From Streptomyces griseoruber (GTDB lineage: Bacteria; Actinomycetota; Actinomycetes; Streptomycetales; Streptomycetaceae), in NCBI RefSeq assembly GCF_001514205.1, contig NZ_KQ948766.1, positions 341,215 through 405,214 on the forward strand: a stretch of 64,000 nt of DNA, read 5' to 3'. Below, piece after piece: positions 8,530 to 17,826 of the stretch; position 1 is the stretch's first letter, and the number at the start of each line of letters is the position of its first letter. Both the position numbers and the translations under genes were made by a program. The notes under the pieces were generated by a model that made no database searches, had not been told where the DNA came from, and saw only the letters and a list, made by a program, of their open reading frames with translations.

Positions 8530-9795
8530 ATGCCCGCAGACCAGCACACCGGCCCCTTCGAGGACCGTCTCACCGCCGCACTGCACGAGGTCGGGGGCGC
8601 CTTCGACGCCCCGCGCACCGAACTCGCCGCCGCGGGTGCCCGGCGCGGCCGGCGGCTCCAGTTGCAGCGCCGGGCCGCGCTCGCGGGGAGCGCGGCGAGC
8701 CTCGCGCTCGTCGGGGTGGGCGGCGCGCTGCTCGTGCCCTGGCACGGCACGCCCGCCCCGCACCCCTCCTCGGTCGCCGGCAGCGGCACCCCCGATCCGG
8801 CGCGCACCTACTCCGCCGACGACGTCGTGCGCACCCTCCAGAAGCTGCTCCCCCGGGGCAGGTTCACCAGCACGGAGGCGCGCGGCACCGACGAAGAGCT
8901 GCCGCCGCTCGCGGTGGGGGTGTTCGACGACGGCCACGGCGAGGGATCCCTCTCCGTGGGCTTGGAGCGGATCACAGCGAGCGGACGGAACCTCAATCCC
9001 TCCGCCGAGGTGATGCCCTGCCCCGAGGGAACGCAGTCGGACTTCGACAGCTGCACGACGGAGAGCCTGCCCGACGGCTCCGCGATCACGGTCTACCAGG
9101 GCTACGAGTATCCCGACCGCCGGGTCGACACCAAGGCGTGGGGCGCCGATCTCGTCACCCCGGACGGCCACCACGTCGGCGTCATCGAGTGGAACTCCCC
9201 GGCGGAGAAGGGCAAGCCGATCACCCGGACCGATCCGCCCCTGGGCCCGAAGCAGCTGAAGGCGCTCGCCTCGGCCGCCGAGTGGCGCGAGATCATCGAC
9301 GCCCTCCCGGAGGTGAAGACGCCGAGCGCCGCCACCGGTGGCCCCACCCGTCCCGGGGAACTGACCGGGCCGACGATCCTGCGCAAGCTCAAGCTGCTGC
9401 TGCCCAAGAAGGCCGCCATCGTCTCCAGCGGCAGCGAGGAGACCGGGTACGGCTACTTCGTCGTCGACGACGGCAAGGGCCGCAGCCTCGTCCAGGTCAA
9501 TGTGCAGCCCGGCATGTCCGATGTCACCGGCGAGCTCTTCGGCTCCGGCACCGAGACCCTGGCCGACGGCACCCTGGTCACGGTCCGCGAGGAGCCCGGC
9601 GAGAAGGGCGGGGCGGGGGTCGTGATGTGGACGGCGGACACCCTGCGCAAGAACGGGCTGCGGGTCGTGATCAGCGCCTTCAACACCGGTGACCAGAACA
9701 AGGACGCGACCCGCAAGGCGCCCGCCCTCACCCTGGGCGATCTGCGGCGGATCGCGCTCAGCCCGCAGTGGCTGACCGACACGGTCACCCCTTGA
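8530..9795 (+). CDS. membrane protein paired with the sigma factor (putative anti-sigma)
   Basis: This is a 421-residue protein with a short cytoplasmic N-terminus (FEDRLTAALHEVGGAFDAPRTELAAAGARRGRR), one membrane segment at about residues 50-72 (AALAGSAASLALVGVGGALLVPW), and a large outside part of two similar halves, each built around LQKLLPRG / LKLLLPKKA and ending in segments on hydrolysable surface Asp/Gly loops. The topology matches ECF anti-sigma factors, but I see no zinc-binding HxxxCxxC motif, so the assignment rests on neighbourhood and topology. Its end overlaps the convergent isochorismatase-like gene by 11 bases. Confidence 0.75.
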   Translation: MPADQHTGPFEDRLTAALHEVGGAFDAPRTELAAAGARRGRRLQLQRRAALAGSAASLALVGVGGALLVPWHGTPAPHPSSVAGSGTPDPARTYSADDVVRTLQKLLPRGRFTSTEARGTDEELPPLAVGVFDDGHGEGSLSVGLERITASGRNLNPSAEVMPCPEGTQSDFDSCTTESLPDGSAITVYQGYEYPDRRVDTKAWGADLVTPDGHHVGVIEWNSPAEKGKPITRTDPPLGPKQLKALASAAEWREIIDALPEVKTPSAATGGPTRPGELTGPTILRKLKLLLPKKAAIVSSGSEETGYGYFVVDDGKGRSLVQVNVQPGMSDVTGELFGSGTETLADGTLVTVREEPGEKGGAGVVMWTADTLRKNGLRVVISAFNTGDQNKDATRKAPALTLGDLRRIALSPQWLTDTVTP

Positions 9796-10366
9796 GCAGC
9801 GCCAGGATCTCCTCGGTGGTCCCCGGCTCGCCGATCAGCGGGAAGAGGTACGACACGCTGTGCTGGTGGGCGTCCTCGTCGATGTCGGTCATCGCGTCGA
9901 CGGCGAACGTGACGTGGTAGCCGTGCTCATGGGCGGCGCGGGCGGTCGACTCGACGCCGAGGCTGGTGGCGATGCCGCCGAGGACGATCTGGGTGATGCC
10001 CCGGCGGCGCAGCTGGATGTCCAGGTCGGTGCCGAGGAAGGCGCCCCAGTTCCGCTTGGTGACGAGGATGTCCCCGTCGTGGCCGGTGAGCGGTTCGGCG
10101 ATCGGGCCGAGGTCGTAGGGGCGGGAGCGGCCGCCGGCCAGCCGGGCCGCCTCACTGCGGCCGGGCACGGCGTCGGCGCCGTCGGGCGAGGTGGCCATGC
10201 GGACCAGGATCACGGGGGCGCCGACGGCCCGGAATCCGTCGGCGAGCGTGGCGGCCCGGGCGACCACGTCGGCCGCCGGGTAGGGCTTGGTCGGGGCGGC
10301 GAGCGTGCCCGCCTGAAGGTCGATCAGCACGAGGGCGGTCTTGTCGTCCAGCACGGTCACGGCCAC
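9785..10366 (-). CDS. isochorismatase-fold hydrolase lacking the family cysteine
   Basis: The 193-residue protein has the isochorismatase fold: catalytic Asp in ALVLIDLQ (residue 17) and Lys in LVTKRNWGAF. The position that holds the nucleophilic Cys in nicotinamidase-type members reads GGIATSLGVESTARAA, with Gly instead. So a cysteine amidase reaction is unlikely; cysteine-free members such as isochorismate hydrolases use other chemistry. The substrate is unknown. I chose GTG 10366 because GGAGAGG lies 9 bases upstream; an ATG-equivalent at 10453 would add 29 unlike residues. The 3' end overlaps the sigma-factor partner gene by 11 bases. Confidence 0.85.
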   Translation of the reverse strand: MAVTVLDDKTALVLIDLQAGTLAAPTKPYPAADVVARAATLADGFRAVGAPVILVRMATSPDGADAVPGRSEAARLAGGRSRPYDLGPIAEPLTGHDGDILVTKRNWGAFLGTDLDIQLRRRGITQIVLGGIATSLGVESTARAAHEHGYHVTFAVDAMTDIDEDAHQHSVSYLFPLIGEPGTTEEILALLKG

Positions 10367-10457
10367 GGCGGGGCACCTCTCCTGGGGGAGCACGAGCCTA
10401 GGAGGGGTACTTGCCAAACTCAAGCTTGAGAAACTCAAACTTGCCCTGCGCAACTAA

Positions 10458-10940
10458 TCAGTGCCCGAAAGGGCACGTTCCCAGCTCGAACCACGAGGTC
10501 CTCCCCGCGCCCTCCCGCCGGCACCCCCACCGCCGGGCCATCGCGTCCACCAGGAACAGCCCCCGCCCGCTCTCCGCCCGGCAGCCCTCCTCCTCCTTCT
10601 CCTCCTCCGGCCCGCACCACCCCCGGTCCGCCACCTCGCACCGCAGCACCCCGTGCGCGGCCGTCAGCGTGAGCCGGAAACGGCTCCCCGACCGGAGCAG
10701 CGCATGCGTGGCCAGCTCACTGACGAGCAGCTCGGCGGTGTCGACCAGATCGCCGCGCTCCGCGAGCCCCCACCCCTCCAGCTGTCTGCGCACCTGCGCC
10801 CGTGCCTCCCGCACGACGGCGGGCCGGGGTTCGTACTCGGCACTCCAGTGGCCGGCGCCCATCGGCGGCTGGGGATGGGCGCCGTAGCGAGGGGCGGGTT
10901 CCGGGCGGGGTCCTCCGCCGGAGAGTCGCAGCATGGCCAT
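10458..10940 (-). CDS. HATPase_c_2 (anti-sigma regulatory kinase-like) protein with altered N-box
   Basis: This 160-residue protein resembles the RsbW/SpoIIAB-like ATP-binding proteins abundant in Streptomyces. Visible are the N-box region AELLVSELATHALLRSGS, G1 region EVADRGWCGPEE, and G2 GRGLFLVDAMARRWG. The N-box normally reads TNAxxH with an Mg-binding Asn; here it is THALLR, so ATP binding may be weakened. An acidic insert (EEEKEEEG) sits in the lid. ATG 10940 has TGAGG upstream. Next to it, in the same direction, lies a MEDS-domain protein, which suggests partner-switching control, though no anti-sigma target can be named. Confidence 0.75.
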   Translation of the reverse strand: MAMLRLSGGGPRPEPAPRYGAHPQPPMGAGHWSAEYEPRPAVVREARAQVRRQLEGWGLAERGDLVDTAELLVSELATHALLRSGSRFRLTLTAAHGVLRCEVADRGWCGPEEEKEEEGCRAESGRGLFLVDAMARRWGCRREGAGRTSWFELGTCPFGH

Positions 10941-11022
10941 GGCCTCAGGATGTCCTCCCCGGGCCTTTCCCGTACGGGGAGGACTACCCGATTCCGTACC
11001 CGCACCGCTCACCCGGGTGGGC

Positions 11023-11958
11023 TCACGCGTACTGCAACCGTACGGCCGTACCCCCGCCACCGGCGTCGCGGACGTCGACGTACGCGCACACCTGGCGGGC
11101 GTACCAGAGCCCCTGGCCGGGGGCCGGCCCGGCGGCCGGGGGCGGGACGAAACCGACGAGCGGGTCGTCGATCCGTTCGGCCAGCAGGAGTTCGCAGACA
11201 CAGCCGGGCGCCTCGCCCCAGAGCGCCGCGCCGGTGACCCGGCCGAGGGTGGCGGCCTCGGTGACGGCCGTGGTGAACGTCTCCGCGTCGGCGCCGCCCA
11301 GCCCACGCCCGGCGGCCCAGGCGCGCACGGCCTCGGGCGCCGGTTCGGAGAGCCGCCGCGCGTCGGACGGGGTCGGCGGCAGCGGTACGGCGTCCAGTTC
11401 GGCGGCGATCAGGACCGGGTCCTCGTACACGCCCGTGCCGGGGTGGGCGCGGCGGGCCGCCTCGATGAGGACCCCGCCCGCGGTACGGGTGTCGTAGACG
11501 CACATCGCGGTGGTCGCGGCGGAGGCGAAGAGGAGGTTGGCGAGGGCCTCGTAGCGGATCCACTCGGCGCTCTCGCGGGGGGAGCGGCCGGCGCGGCCGT
11601 TCCACACCGGTTCCATGAGGAGGTGCATCCGGCCGCCGGGGCCGCCGTGTCCGGCGAGGTGGGCGGCGGCGCGGGCGACGGCGTTGGCGGCGGAGCCGGT
11701 GTACCAGTCGGTGTGCGGGAGGAAGCCGATGTGGCGGGCGTCGGCGCCGAGGGCGTCGCGCAGGAGGTCCAGCCGGTCGGGGGCGAGGATCGCCATCGGC
11801 GGCGGCTCGTCGGGGGCGGCGAGCCCCTCGGCGAGGAAGGGCAGGGCATCGGCGAGGAAGCCCTCGTCGGTGCCGAAGACGGTCATGCGGTGGTCGAACG
11901 TGCCGGACACGGACGGAGAGGGAGAAGGGGACGGGGAGGGCGAGGACGGAGCGGTCAT
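11023..11958 (-). CDS. MEDS-domain / RsbA-type ATP-binding regulator
   Basis: The 311-residue protein begins with a Ser/Pro repeat linker, then a MEDS domain (about residues 20-180: FDHRMTVFGTDEGFLADALPF, MAILAPDRLDLLRDALG, GRMHLLMEPVWNGR) and a C-terminal HATPase_c_2-like domain (TTAVTEAATLGRVTGAALWG to LWYARQVCAYVDVR). Such proteins (RsbA type) link one-carbon or methanogen/methylotroph sensory input to anti-sigma kinases in actinobacteria. The N-box is poorly conserved. It lies between the HATPase protein and the NB-ARC regulator, with about 55 bases to the latter, and may be co-transcribed with it. Confidence 0.8.
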   Translation of the reverse strand: MTAPSSPSPSPSPSPSVSGTFDHRMTVFGTDEGFLADALPFLAEGLAAPDEPPPMAILAPDRLDLLRDALGADARHIGFLPHTDWYTGSAANAVARAAAHLAGHGGPGGRMHLLMEPVWNGRAGRSPRESAEWIRYEALANLLFASAATTAMCVYDTRTAGGVLIEAARRAHPGTGVYEDPVLIAAELDAVPLPPTPSDARRLSEPAPEAVRAWAAGRGLGGADAETFTTAVTEAATLGRVTGAALWGEAPGCVCELLLAERIDDPLVGFVPPPAAGPAPGQGLWYARQVCAYVDVRDAGGGGTAVRLQYA

Positions 11959-12014
11959 GGGTCCCTCGTGGATCGATGGGGTGGGTCGGGTGGGTGCGGT
12001 GGCGCGGGGTCCGG

Positions 12015-14360
12015 TCAGCGCTGGGCCGCCACCCAGGCGGCGATCTGGCTGCGGTTGCTGAAGCCGAGCTTGCTGAGGATGCGTTCGACATGTCCTTCGG
12101 CGGTGCGGCGGGCGATCACCAGTCGGTCGGCGATCTGCTGGTTGGCGAGTCCCTCGGCGACGAGTTCGGCGACCTGGGCCTCGCGTCGGGTCAGGCGGAC
12201 GGTGGCGGCGGCGGGCGGCTCCTCGGGGTGTCCGTCGGGGCGGGCGAGCCCGGTGTCGTCCCCCGTGTCGTCCAGGACGCGGGCGGCGAGTTCGGGCAGG
12301 GCGAGGGCGGTGCCCCGGTCGTAGGCCCGGCGGTAGGCGGCAGCCCCGATCGCCTCGCGGACCCGGTCCTCGGCGGCGCGGCGGGTGGCGTTGAGGCAGG
12401 CCGCGCCCCAGCGGTCGCGGTCCACGTCGGTCCAGGCCCGGTCGGCACCGCCGAGCACGAGGGCCGCACGGCGGTGGGCGCCGCGGTCGGCGGCGATCCG
12501 GGCCAGCAGATCGAGGGTGAGGCCGATGCCGACGACGTCGTGGACCGCGAGCTTGAGCCGCAGTGCCTCACGGGCGTGCGCCTCCGCCCGCTCGCCGTCC
12601 CCCTTCACGGCGTGGGCGAGGGCGAGGATGCGTTCCCCGTACGACAGCACCCACTGCTCGCCGTGCTCCGCGCACAGCCGGCGGATCTCCTCGCACACCT
12701 CGATGGCCTCGTCGGCCCGGCCCAGGAAGGCGAGGGCGCAGGCGAGTTCGACGTGGTCCAGGCCGAGGAGGCTGAGGTGCTGGCCGGGGGCGCGGCCGCG
12801 GGCCACGGCGGCGCGGAAGTGGGCGAGGGCGCCGGGGATGTCGTCGCTGAACAGCCGGATGACACCGATGACGTAGTCGGCGTGGGCGGCCTCGGCCGGG
12901 TCGCCGAGGCGCCGGGCGAGGGCACGGGCCTCCTCGGCTCGGCGGCGGCCCCGGGTGAGGTCCTCGGGGCAGCCGGCGAGCAGGCCCGCCGTCCACAGGG
13001 CACGGGCCCGTTCGGGGCTGGGGTCGGGGTTGGCGTCGAGGGCGCGGTCGAGCCAGTACCGGCCTTCGCGGGGGGCTCCGCAGGCATGCCAGTGGAACCA
13101 CAGGATGCCGGCCAGCCGCAGCCCGGCATGGGCCTCTCCGGGGGTGGTGAGGCTGAAGTCCAGGGCGGCGCGGATGTTGTCCCGGTCGGCGCGCAGCCGG
13201 GCGACGATCCCGGGCTGCCCGGGCCCGAACCACTCCCGCTCACAGGTGGCGGCCAGTTGCTGGACCCAGTCCCGGTGCCGGACCCGGGCGGCCCGCTCCT
13301 CCCCCGGCATCTCGCGCAGCCGCTCGAGCCCGTAGTGCCGCAGGCTGTCGAGCAGCCGGTAGCGCAGCCCGCCGTCGGGCCCGGTTTCCCGGCAGAGGAC
13401 GGATTTGTCGACGAGTCCGGCAACGGCTTCGAGAACGTCGGCACCCTCAGCCACCCCACCCCCACAACACACCGCTTCGGCGGCCGCCAGGTCAAAGCTT
13501 CCCGCCAGCACCGACAACCGCGCCCACACCGCCTGCTCCCGCGCGTCGCACAGCTCGTGGCTCCAGTCGACGGCCGCCCGCAGGGTCTGGTGGCGGGGCA
13601 GTACGGCGGGGCTGCCGCCGGTGAGGAGGCGGTAGCGGTCGTCGAGGCGGGCGAGGAGCTGGTGGACGTCGAGGACGCGCATCCGGACGGCGGCCAGTTC
13701 GATGGCGAGCGGGAGTCCGTCGAGGCGGCGGCAGAGGCGGGCGACGGCGGAGCGGTTCGCGGCGGTGAGACGGAAGCCGGGGACCACCGCGGCGGCGCGG
13801 TCGGCGAACAGGGCGAGGGCGGGGTAGCCGTCGGCGGCGGTGAGGTCGCCGTCGGGGTCGGGTACCGGCAGCGGCCGTACCTCCATGAGGTGTTCCTCGG
13901 TGAGTCCGAGGCGGTGGCGGCTGGTGGCGAGGACACGGATGCCGGTGGTGCCGCGCAGCAGGGCGCCGGCTAGGGCGGCGCAGGCGGTCGCCAGATGCTC
14001 GCAGTTGTCGACGACGAGGAGCAGTCTGCGTTCGCGTACCCGCTCCACGAGGGAGTCCAGCGCCGGGCGTTCGGAGTGGTCGTGCAGGCCGAGCGCGTCG
14101 GCCACGGCCAGTGGGACCAGGGCCGGGTCGTGCAGGCCGGAGAGGTGGACGAAGCGGACGCCGTCGGGGAAGGCGCGTCCGACGCGGGCCGCGATCCGGC
14201 CGGCGAGGCGGGTCTTGCCCACGCCGCCCGGGCCCGTCAGGGTGACCAGCCTCGCCCTGGCCAAGAGTTCGCGCCCTTCGGCCAGTTCGCTCCGCCGGTC
14301 GACGAAGCTGGTCGTCTCCACCGGCAGGTGGCAGTCCCGGCGCGGCGCTGATCCGCCCAT
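12015..14360 (-). CDS. NB-ARC ATPase with C-terminal LuxR DNA-binding domain
   Basis: This 781-residue regulator has Walker A GPGGVGKT at residues 43-50, Walker B LLLVVDNCEHL near 115, sensor motif ATSRHRLGLTEE, GLPLAIELAAVR near 215, a helical tetratricopeptide-like middle (about 370-690), and a C-terminal LuxR helix-turn-helix (LTRREAQVAELVAEGLANQQIADRL). It fits the STAND class: ATP-driven oligomerisation switches on DNA binding after a ligand or protein signal. No target is visible. The start at ATG 14360 is supported by PVETTSFVDRRSEL, the usual N-terminus of this class, close behind it. Confidence 0.92.
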   Translation of the reverse strand: MGGSAPRRDCHLPVETTSFVDRRSELAEGRELLARARLVTLTGPGGVGKTRLAGRIAARVGRAFPDGVRFVHLSGLHDPALVPLAVADALGLHDHSERPALDSLVERVRERRLLLVVDNCEHLATACAALAGALLRGTTGIRVLATSRHRLGLTEEHLMEVRPLPVPDPDGDLTAADGYPALALFADRAAAVVPGFRLTAANRSAVARLCRRLDGLPLAIELAAVRMRVLDVHQLLARLDDRYRLLTGGSPAVLPRHQTLRAAVDWSHELCDAREQAVWARLSVLAGSFDLAAAEAVCCGGGVAEGADVLEAVAGLVDKSVLCRETGPDGGLRYRLLDSLRHYGLERLREMPGEERAARVRHRDWVQQLAATCEREWFGPGQPGIVARLRADRDNIRAALDFSLTTPGEAHAGLRLAGILWFHWHACGAPREGRYWLDRALDANPDPSPERARALWTAGLLAGCPEDLTRGRRRAEEARALARRLGDPAEAAHADYVIGVIRLFSDDIPGALAHFRAAVARGRAPGQHLSLLGLDHVELACALAFLGRADEAIEVCEEIRRLCAEHGEQWVLSYGERILALAHAVKGDGERAEAHAREALRLKLAVHDVVGIGLTLDLLARIAADRGAHRRAALVLGGADRAWTDVDRDRWGAACLNATRRAAEDRVREAIGAAAYRRAYDRGTALALPELAARVLDDTGDDTGLARPDGHPEEPPAAATVRLTRREAQVAELVAEGLANQQIADRLVIARRTAEGHVERILSKLGFSNRSQIAAWVAAQR

Positions 14361-14660
14361 GATCAGCCAGTCCTCTGGGGGGTGCGTGCGTGCGGACCCT
14401 CAGGCTTCCCCGGGTTGTACATATATGCACCTCGCCCTCACCCCCACGGGTGCACTTCCGCGAGGTCCGTTCGCGGCGACACGCCCACGCGTACACTGCG
14501 CCGCCGATCGGCTCGTCCCTTTCCGCATGATTCAGGCCAGCGGCGATATGCGCTGTCTTGACCTGACCATGCCAACACCGGACCATGTGCGACACCGCAC
14601 CGCCGCACACAGCAAGCGCACAGCACGGCCCCCCACGACCACTCCCCACAAGGAGAGTTC
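14361..14660. promoter_or_regulatory. divergent intergenic region with a possible operator and a promoter
   Basis: 300 bases without a gene separate the NB-ARC regulator from the carboxypeptidase. An imperfect palindrome TGTACATATATGCA lies at 14416-14429, about 56 bases upstream of the regulator start. On the plus strand TTGACC (14558-14563) and GACCAT (14581-14586) are 17 bases apart and could be the carboxypeptidase promoter, giving a leader of about 70 bases. Both assignments are from pattern alone. Confidence 0.4.
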
Positions 14661-16031
14661 ATGCGACTTCGCATCCGCGGCTCAGGCGCCGGCGCCACCC
14701 GCGCCCGCAGCGGCAAACGCACCGCTGCCCTCGCCACCCTGCTGGCCCTCGCCCTCGCGGCCCCCCTCTCGGCGACGGCCGGCCACGCCTCGGCCGACAG
14801 CGCTCCGAAGGCGACCGCCTCCGCCGACGACATCCGCCAGTACGAGATCCATGTCGCCGACAACACCCCGGTCACCCGCACCGCGATCGCCCGCGCCGGG
14901 GTGAGCGTCGACGAGGCCGACGAGGAGACCGTGGTGGTCTCCGGCCGCGCCGACCAGATCGCCAGACTGCGCGCCCAGGGGTACGAGGTCACCCCGGTGG
15001 GCTCCGCGCCCGACCGCCTCGCCGCGGACGAGGTGCGCCTGTTCGACTTCCCGACGGCGGACGCCAAGTACCACAACTACGCCGAGATGACCGCGGAGAT
15101 CGACCAGCGCGTCGCGGCCTACCCGAGCATCATGAGCAAGCAGGTCATCGGCAAGTCGTACGGTGGCCGGGACATCGTCGCCATCAAGATCAGCGACAAC
15201 GTCGGCACCGACGAGGCCGAGCCGGAGGTGCTGTTCACCCACCACCAGCACGCCCGTGAGCACCTCACCGTCGAGATGGCGCTGTATCTGCTCCGCGAGC
15301 TGGGCGCCGGCTACGGCACCGACTCCCGGGTCACCAACATGGTCAACGGACGGGAGATCTGGATCATCCCCGACCTCAACCCGGACGGCGGCGAGTACGA
15401 CATCGCCACCGGTTCCTACCGCTCCTGGCGCAAGAACCGGCAGCCCAACTCCGGTTCCTCGTACGTCGGTACCGACCTCAACCGGAACTGGAACTACAAG
15501 TTCGGCTGCTGCGGCGGCTCCTCCGGCTCCACGTCCTCCGAGACCTACCGGGGCGCCTCGGCCGAGTCCGCGCCCGAGGTGAAGGTCGTCTCCGACTTCG
15601 TCCGCAGCCGGGTCGTGGGCGGCAAGCAGCAGATCACCGCCGGGATCGACTTCCACACCTACAGCGAGCTGGTGCTGTGGCCGTTCGGGTACACGTACTC
15701 GGACACGGCGACCGGGATGACGGCCGACGACAACGCCGCGTTCAAGGCGGTGGGGCAGAAGATGGCGGCCAGCAACGGGTACACCGCGGAGCAGTCGAGC
15801 GACCTGTACATCACCGACGGGACGATCGACGACTATCTCTGGGGCGTGCACAAGATCTTCTCGTACACGTTCGAGATGTATCCGACGTCCAGCTCCGGGG
15901 GTGGGTTCTACCCGCCCGACGAGGTGATCGAGCGGGAGACCTCCCGGAACCGGGACGCGGTGCTGCAGTTGCTGGAGAACGCGGACTGCATGTACCGGTC
16001 CATCGGCAAGGCCGCCCAGTACTGCGGCTAG
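14661..16031 (+). CDS. secreted M14 zinc carboxypeptidase
   Basis: This 456-residue preproenzyme has a signal peptide (to about residue 45, [20 protein letters not shown]), a propeptide (to about 125), and an M14 catalytic domain. Zinc ligands are in HARE (residues 197-200) and the later His of [14 protein letters not shown]; substrate-binding residues are in DLNRNWNY (Asn-Arg), and the catalytic Glu is in YTFEMYPTS. It removes C-terminal residues from peptides outside the cell. AAGGAGA precedes the ATG. It is convergent with the acidic protein gene, with 6 bases between them. Streptomyces carboxypeptidases of this type (SG/T-like) have mixed A/B specificity; specificity here cannot be read. 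Confidence 0.95.
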   Translation: MRLRIRGSGAGATRARSGKRTAALATLLALALAAPLSATAGHASADSAPKATASADDIRQYEIHVADNTPVTRTAIARAGVSVDEADEETVVVSGRADQIARLRAQGYEVTPVGSAPDRLAADEVRLFDFPTADAKYHNYAEMTAEIDQRVAAYPSIMSKQVIGKSYGGRDIVAIKISDNVGTDEAEPEVLFTHHQHAREHLTVEMALYLLRELGAGYGTDSRVTNMVNGREIWIIPDLNPDGGEYDIATGSYRSWRKNRQPNSGSSYVGTDLNRNWNYKFGCCGGSSGSTSSETYRGASAESAPEVKVVSDFVRSRVVGGKQQITAGIDFHTYSELVLWPFGYTYSDTATGMTADDNAAFKAVGQKMAASNGYTAEQSSDLYITDGTIDDYLWGVHKIFSYTFEMYPTSSSGGGFYPPDEVIERETSRNRDAVLQLLENADCMYRSIGKAAQYCG

Positions 16032-16037
16032 GCGGGA

Positions 16038-16589
16038 CTAGTCGTCGCCCTCTTCGAAGTACGCGTCGAGGACCTCGTCCAATGACGTCTCCCACTCCTT
16101 GAAGCGGGACCTGGCCGTCGCCTCGATCTCGATCGGGTACCAGCGGCGGTCAGGGGTGTGGACCGTGATGGTGAACCGCTTGCCGAAGCGCGGGGCCTCG
16201 GTCTCGATGGCGCCGATCTCGTCCCAGCGGAACTCGCACGCCTCCTCGTCGAGGCGGAGCCGGACGCCCTTGGCGTCGGCGGTGATCCGCGCCCGGCGGT
16301 CGGCGGCCTCGAAGACGGGGCCGTCGGAGGCCTCCTCCTCGGCGGGGGCCTCCTCGGCGGCCGGGGTCTCGTCGACGACCCCGGTCTCCTCGGACTCGGC
16401 CTCGGCCGTCTCCTCGGACTCCTCGGCCTCCTCGGGCGGCTTCGCGTCCTCCGGCTCCGCCTTGGGAGGCGACGAGAGTCCGGGGATGAACGCCGGGTCG
16501 AATCCGGCGCCCTCCAGGGGCTTGCTGCTCGAACCTATCCGCTGCTGCTCCACAGCGCGAAGTATGGTCGAAGATCCTGTGCCGGACAC
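16038..16589 (-). CDS. acidic conserved hypothetical protein
   Basis: The protein has up to 183 residues. The middle (about 45-95) is almost entirely Glu, Ala, Pro and Ser (EEAEESEETAEAESEE) and surely disordered. The C-terminal 90 residues form a PH-like beta domain (ARITADAKGVRLRLDEEACEFRWDEIGAIETEAPRFGKRFTITVHTPDRRWYPIEI) ending in an acidic helix. Start is uncertain: GTG 16589 gives 183 residues, while a GTG 12 codons later (VEQQRIGSSSK) is equally possible; neither has a clear ribosome site. No family name or function recognised. Confidence 0.65.
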   Translation of the reverse strand: MSGTGSSTILRAVEQQRIGSSSKPLEGAGFDPAFIPGLSSPPKAEPEDAKPPEEAEESEETAEAESEETGVVDETPAAEEAPAEEEASDGPVFEAADRRARITADAKGVRLRLDEEACEFRWDEIGAIETEAPRFGKRFTITVHTPDRRWYPIEIEATARSRFKEWETSLDEVLDAYFEEGDD

Positions 16590-16660
16590 AGCCAGCCCCT
16601 ACTTCGTTACCGGAGACCTACAAGGGAGAGGCTCACCCGAACACGCTCAACCCGGCCGCG

Positions 16661-17065
16661 TCAGCCGAGTACGGCGAGCGCGTCGATCTCGACGAGGAGC
16701 CCGGCGGGGAGACCGACGTAGACGGTGGTGCGGGCGGCGGGCGCCTCGGTGAGGTCCGCGAAGTAGGCGTCGTAGATCTCGTTCAGCTCCGCGAAGTGGT
16801 CCACGTCCGTCAGATAGACGCGGATCATCATCACGTCCTCCCAGCGCGCCCCGCCCTCCCGGAGGATCGCCTCCACGTTGGCGAGGGTCTGGAGGGTCTG
16901 CTCGCGCAGGGTGGGCCCGGCCGGCGTCGGGGGCCTGCCCTCCTCGGCGGGCAGGAAGCCGACCTGGCCGGCGACCTGGAGGAGGTTGCCCTTGCGCACG
17001 CCGTGGGAGAACTTCGCGGGCGGGGTGGTGTGGGTCTTCGGGGTGAGCGCGATCTTCTCGGTCAT
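16661..17065 (-). CDS. RidA-family enamine/imine deaminase
   Basis: This 134-residue member of the RidA/YjgF family shows the core GNLLQVAGQVGFLP, the helix EQTLQTLANVEAILREGGA, the strand VMMIRVYLTDVDHFAELNEIYDAYF, and the key Arg in AARTTVYVGLP. RidA hydrolyses reactive enamines and imines such as 2-aminoacrylate released by PLP-dependent dehydratases. That suits its place in a cluster with a D-serine-dehydratase-like enzyme across the divergent promoter. Its ATG overlaps the IclR stop by one base, so the three leftward genes (kinase, IclR, RidA) form one operon. Confidence 0.9.
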   Translation of the reverse strand: MTEKIALTPKTHTTPPAKFSHGVRKGNLLQVAGQVGFLPAEEGRPPTPAGPTLREQTLQTLANVEAILREGGARWEDVMMIRVYLTDVDHFAELNEIYDAYFADLTEAPAARTTVYVGLPAGLLVEIDALAVLG

Positions 17066-17826
17066 CAGGTGGCTTCCTTGATCGGTGTCCTGCCGGAGTA
17101 CTCCCCGCTGATCGTGTCCGCCGTACGGCGCACCAGCGGGCGGAGGGTGAGGAGTTCGTCGGCGGTGACGACGACGTTCGGCGCGGAGACCGACATCGCG
17201 GCGACCACCCGGCCGTCCGCACCGCGGATGGGGGCGGCGACGCAGTTGATGGACTCCTCGTGGCCGCCGAGGTCGGTGGCCCAGCCCTGCTCCCGCACCT
17301 TCTCCAGCTCCCGCAGGAAAGCGGGGGCGTTGGGGGTGGAACGGGCCGTGTACATCGGGTATTCGAGCTTCTCGGCGACCGCGCGCCGCTCGGCCTCGGG
17401 GAGGTCGGCGAGGAGCAGCTTGGCGACGGCGGCGACCGTGATGGCCACGGGCTTGCCGATCCGCGAGTACATCCGCACCGGGTAACGGCTCTCGACCTTG
17501 TCGATGTAGAGGACCTCGCCCTCCTCGTACACGGCGAGATGCACGGTGTGTCCGCACTGCTCGTTGAGGCGGACGAGGTGGGGGTGGGCGATCTCGCGGA
17601 TGTCGAGGTTCTCCATCGCCTCCTGGGCGAGGGCGAAGAGGCGGGCGCCGAGGCGGTAGCGCTGGTCGGACTGGCGGTAGACCAGGCCGTGTTCATGGAG
17701 GGTGCGCAGCAGCCGCAGGGCCGTCGACTTGTGCACGCCGAGGCGGTCGGCGACCTGTCCGAGATCGGCGGGGCCCTCGGCGAGCAGCGGCAGGATGCTC
17801 AGCGCGCGGTCGACGGTCTGGCTCAT
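17065..17826 (-). CDS. IclR-family transcriptional regulator
   Basis: The 253-residue protein has an N-terminal winged helix (ALSILPLLAEGPADLGQVADRLGVHKSTALRLLRTLHEHGLVYR, residues 7-51) and the IclR effector-binding domain (about 70-245, ENLDIREIAHPHLVRLNEQCGHTVHLAVYEEGEVLYIDK). It likely controls this D-amino-acid cluster, probably through the 17-bp palindrome between the divergent arms (inferred). GGAGGAGG lies about 9 bases before the ATG, and the ATG overlaps the kinase stop (ATGA). Confidence 0.93.
   Translation of the reverse strand: MSQTVDRALSILPLLAEGPADLGQVADRLGVHKSTALRLLRTLHEHGLVYRQSDQRYRLGARLFALAQEAMENLDIREIAHPHLVRLNEQCGHTVHLAVYEEGEVLYIDKVESRYPVRMYSRIGKPVAITVAAVAKLLLADLPEAERRAVAEKLEYPMYTARSTPNAPAFLRELEKVREQGWATDLGGHEESINCVAAPIRGADGRVVAAMSVSAPNVVVTADELLTLRPLVRRTADTISGEYSGRTPIKEAT

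Noticed and set aside
11976..13973. 665-codon plus frame opposite the NB-ARC regulator
   Set aside because: No motif; the minus strand holds Walker A, Walker B and LuxR motifs in register.
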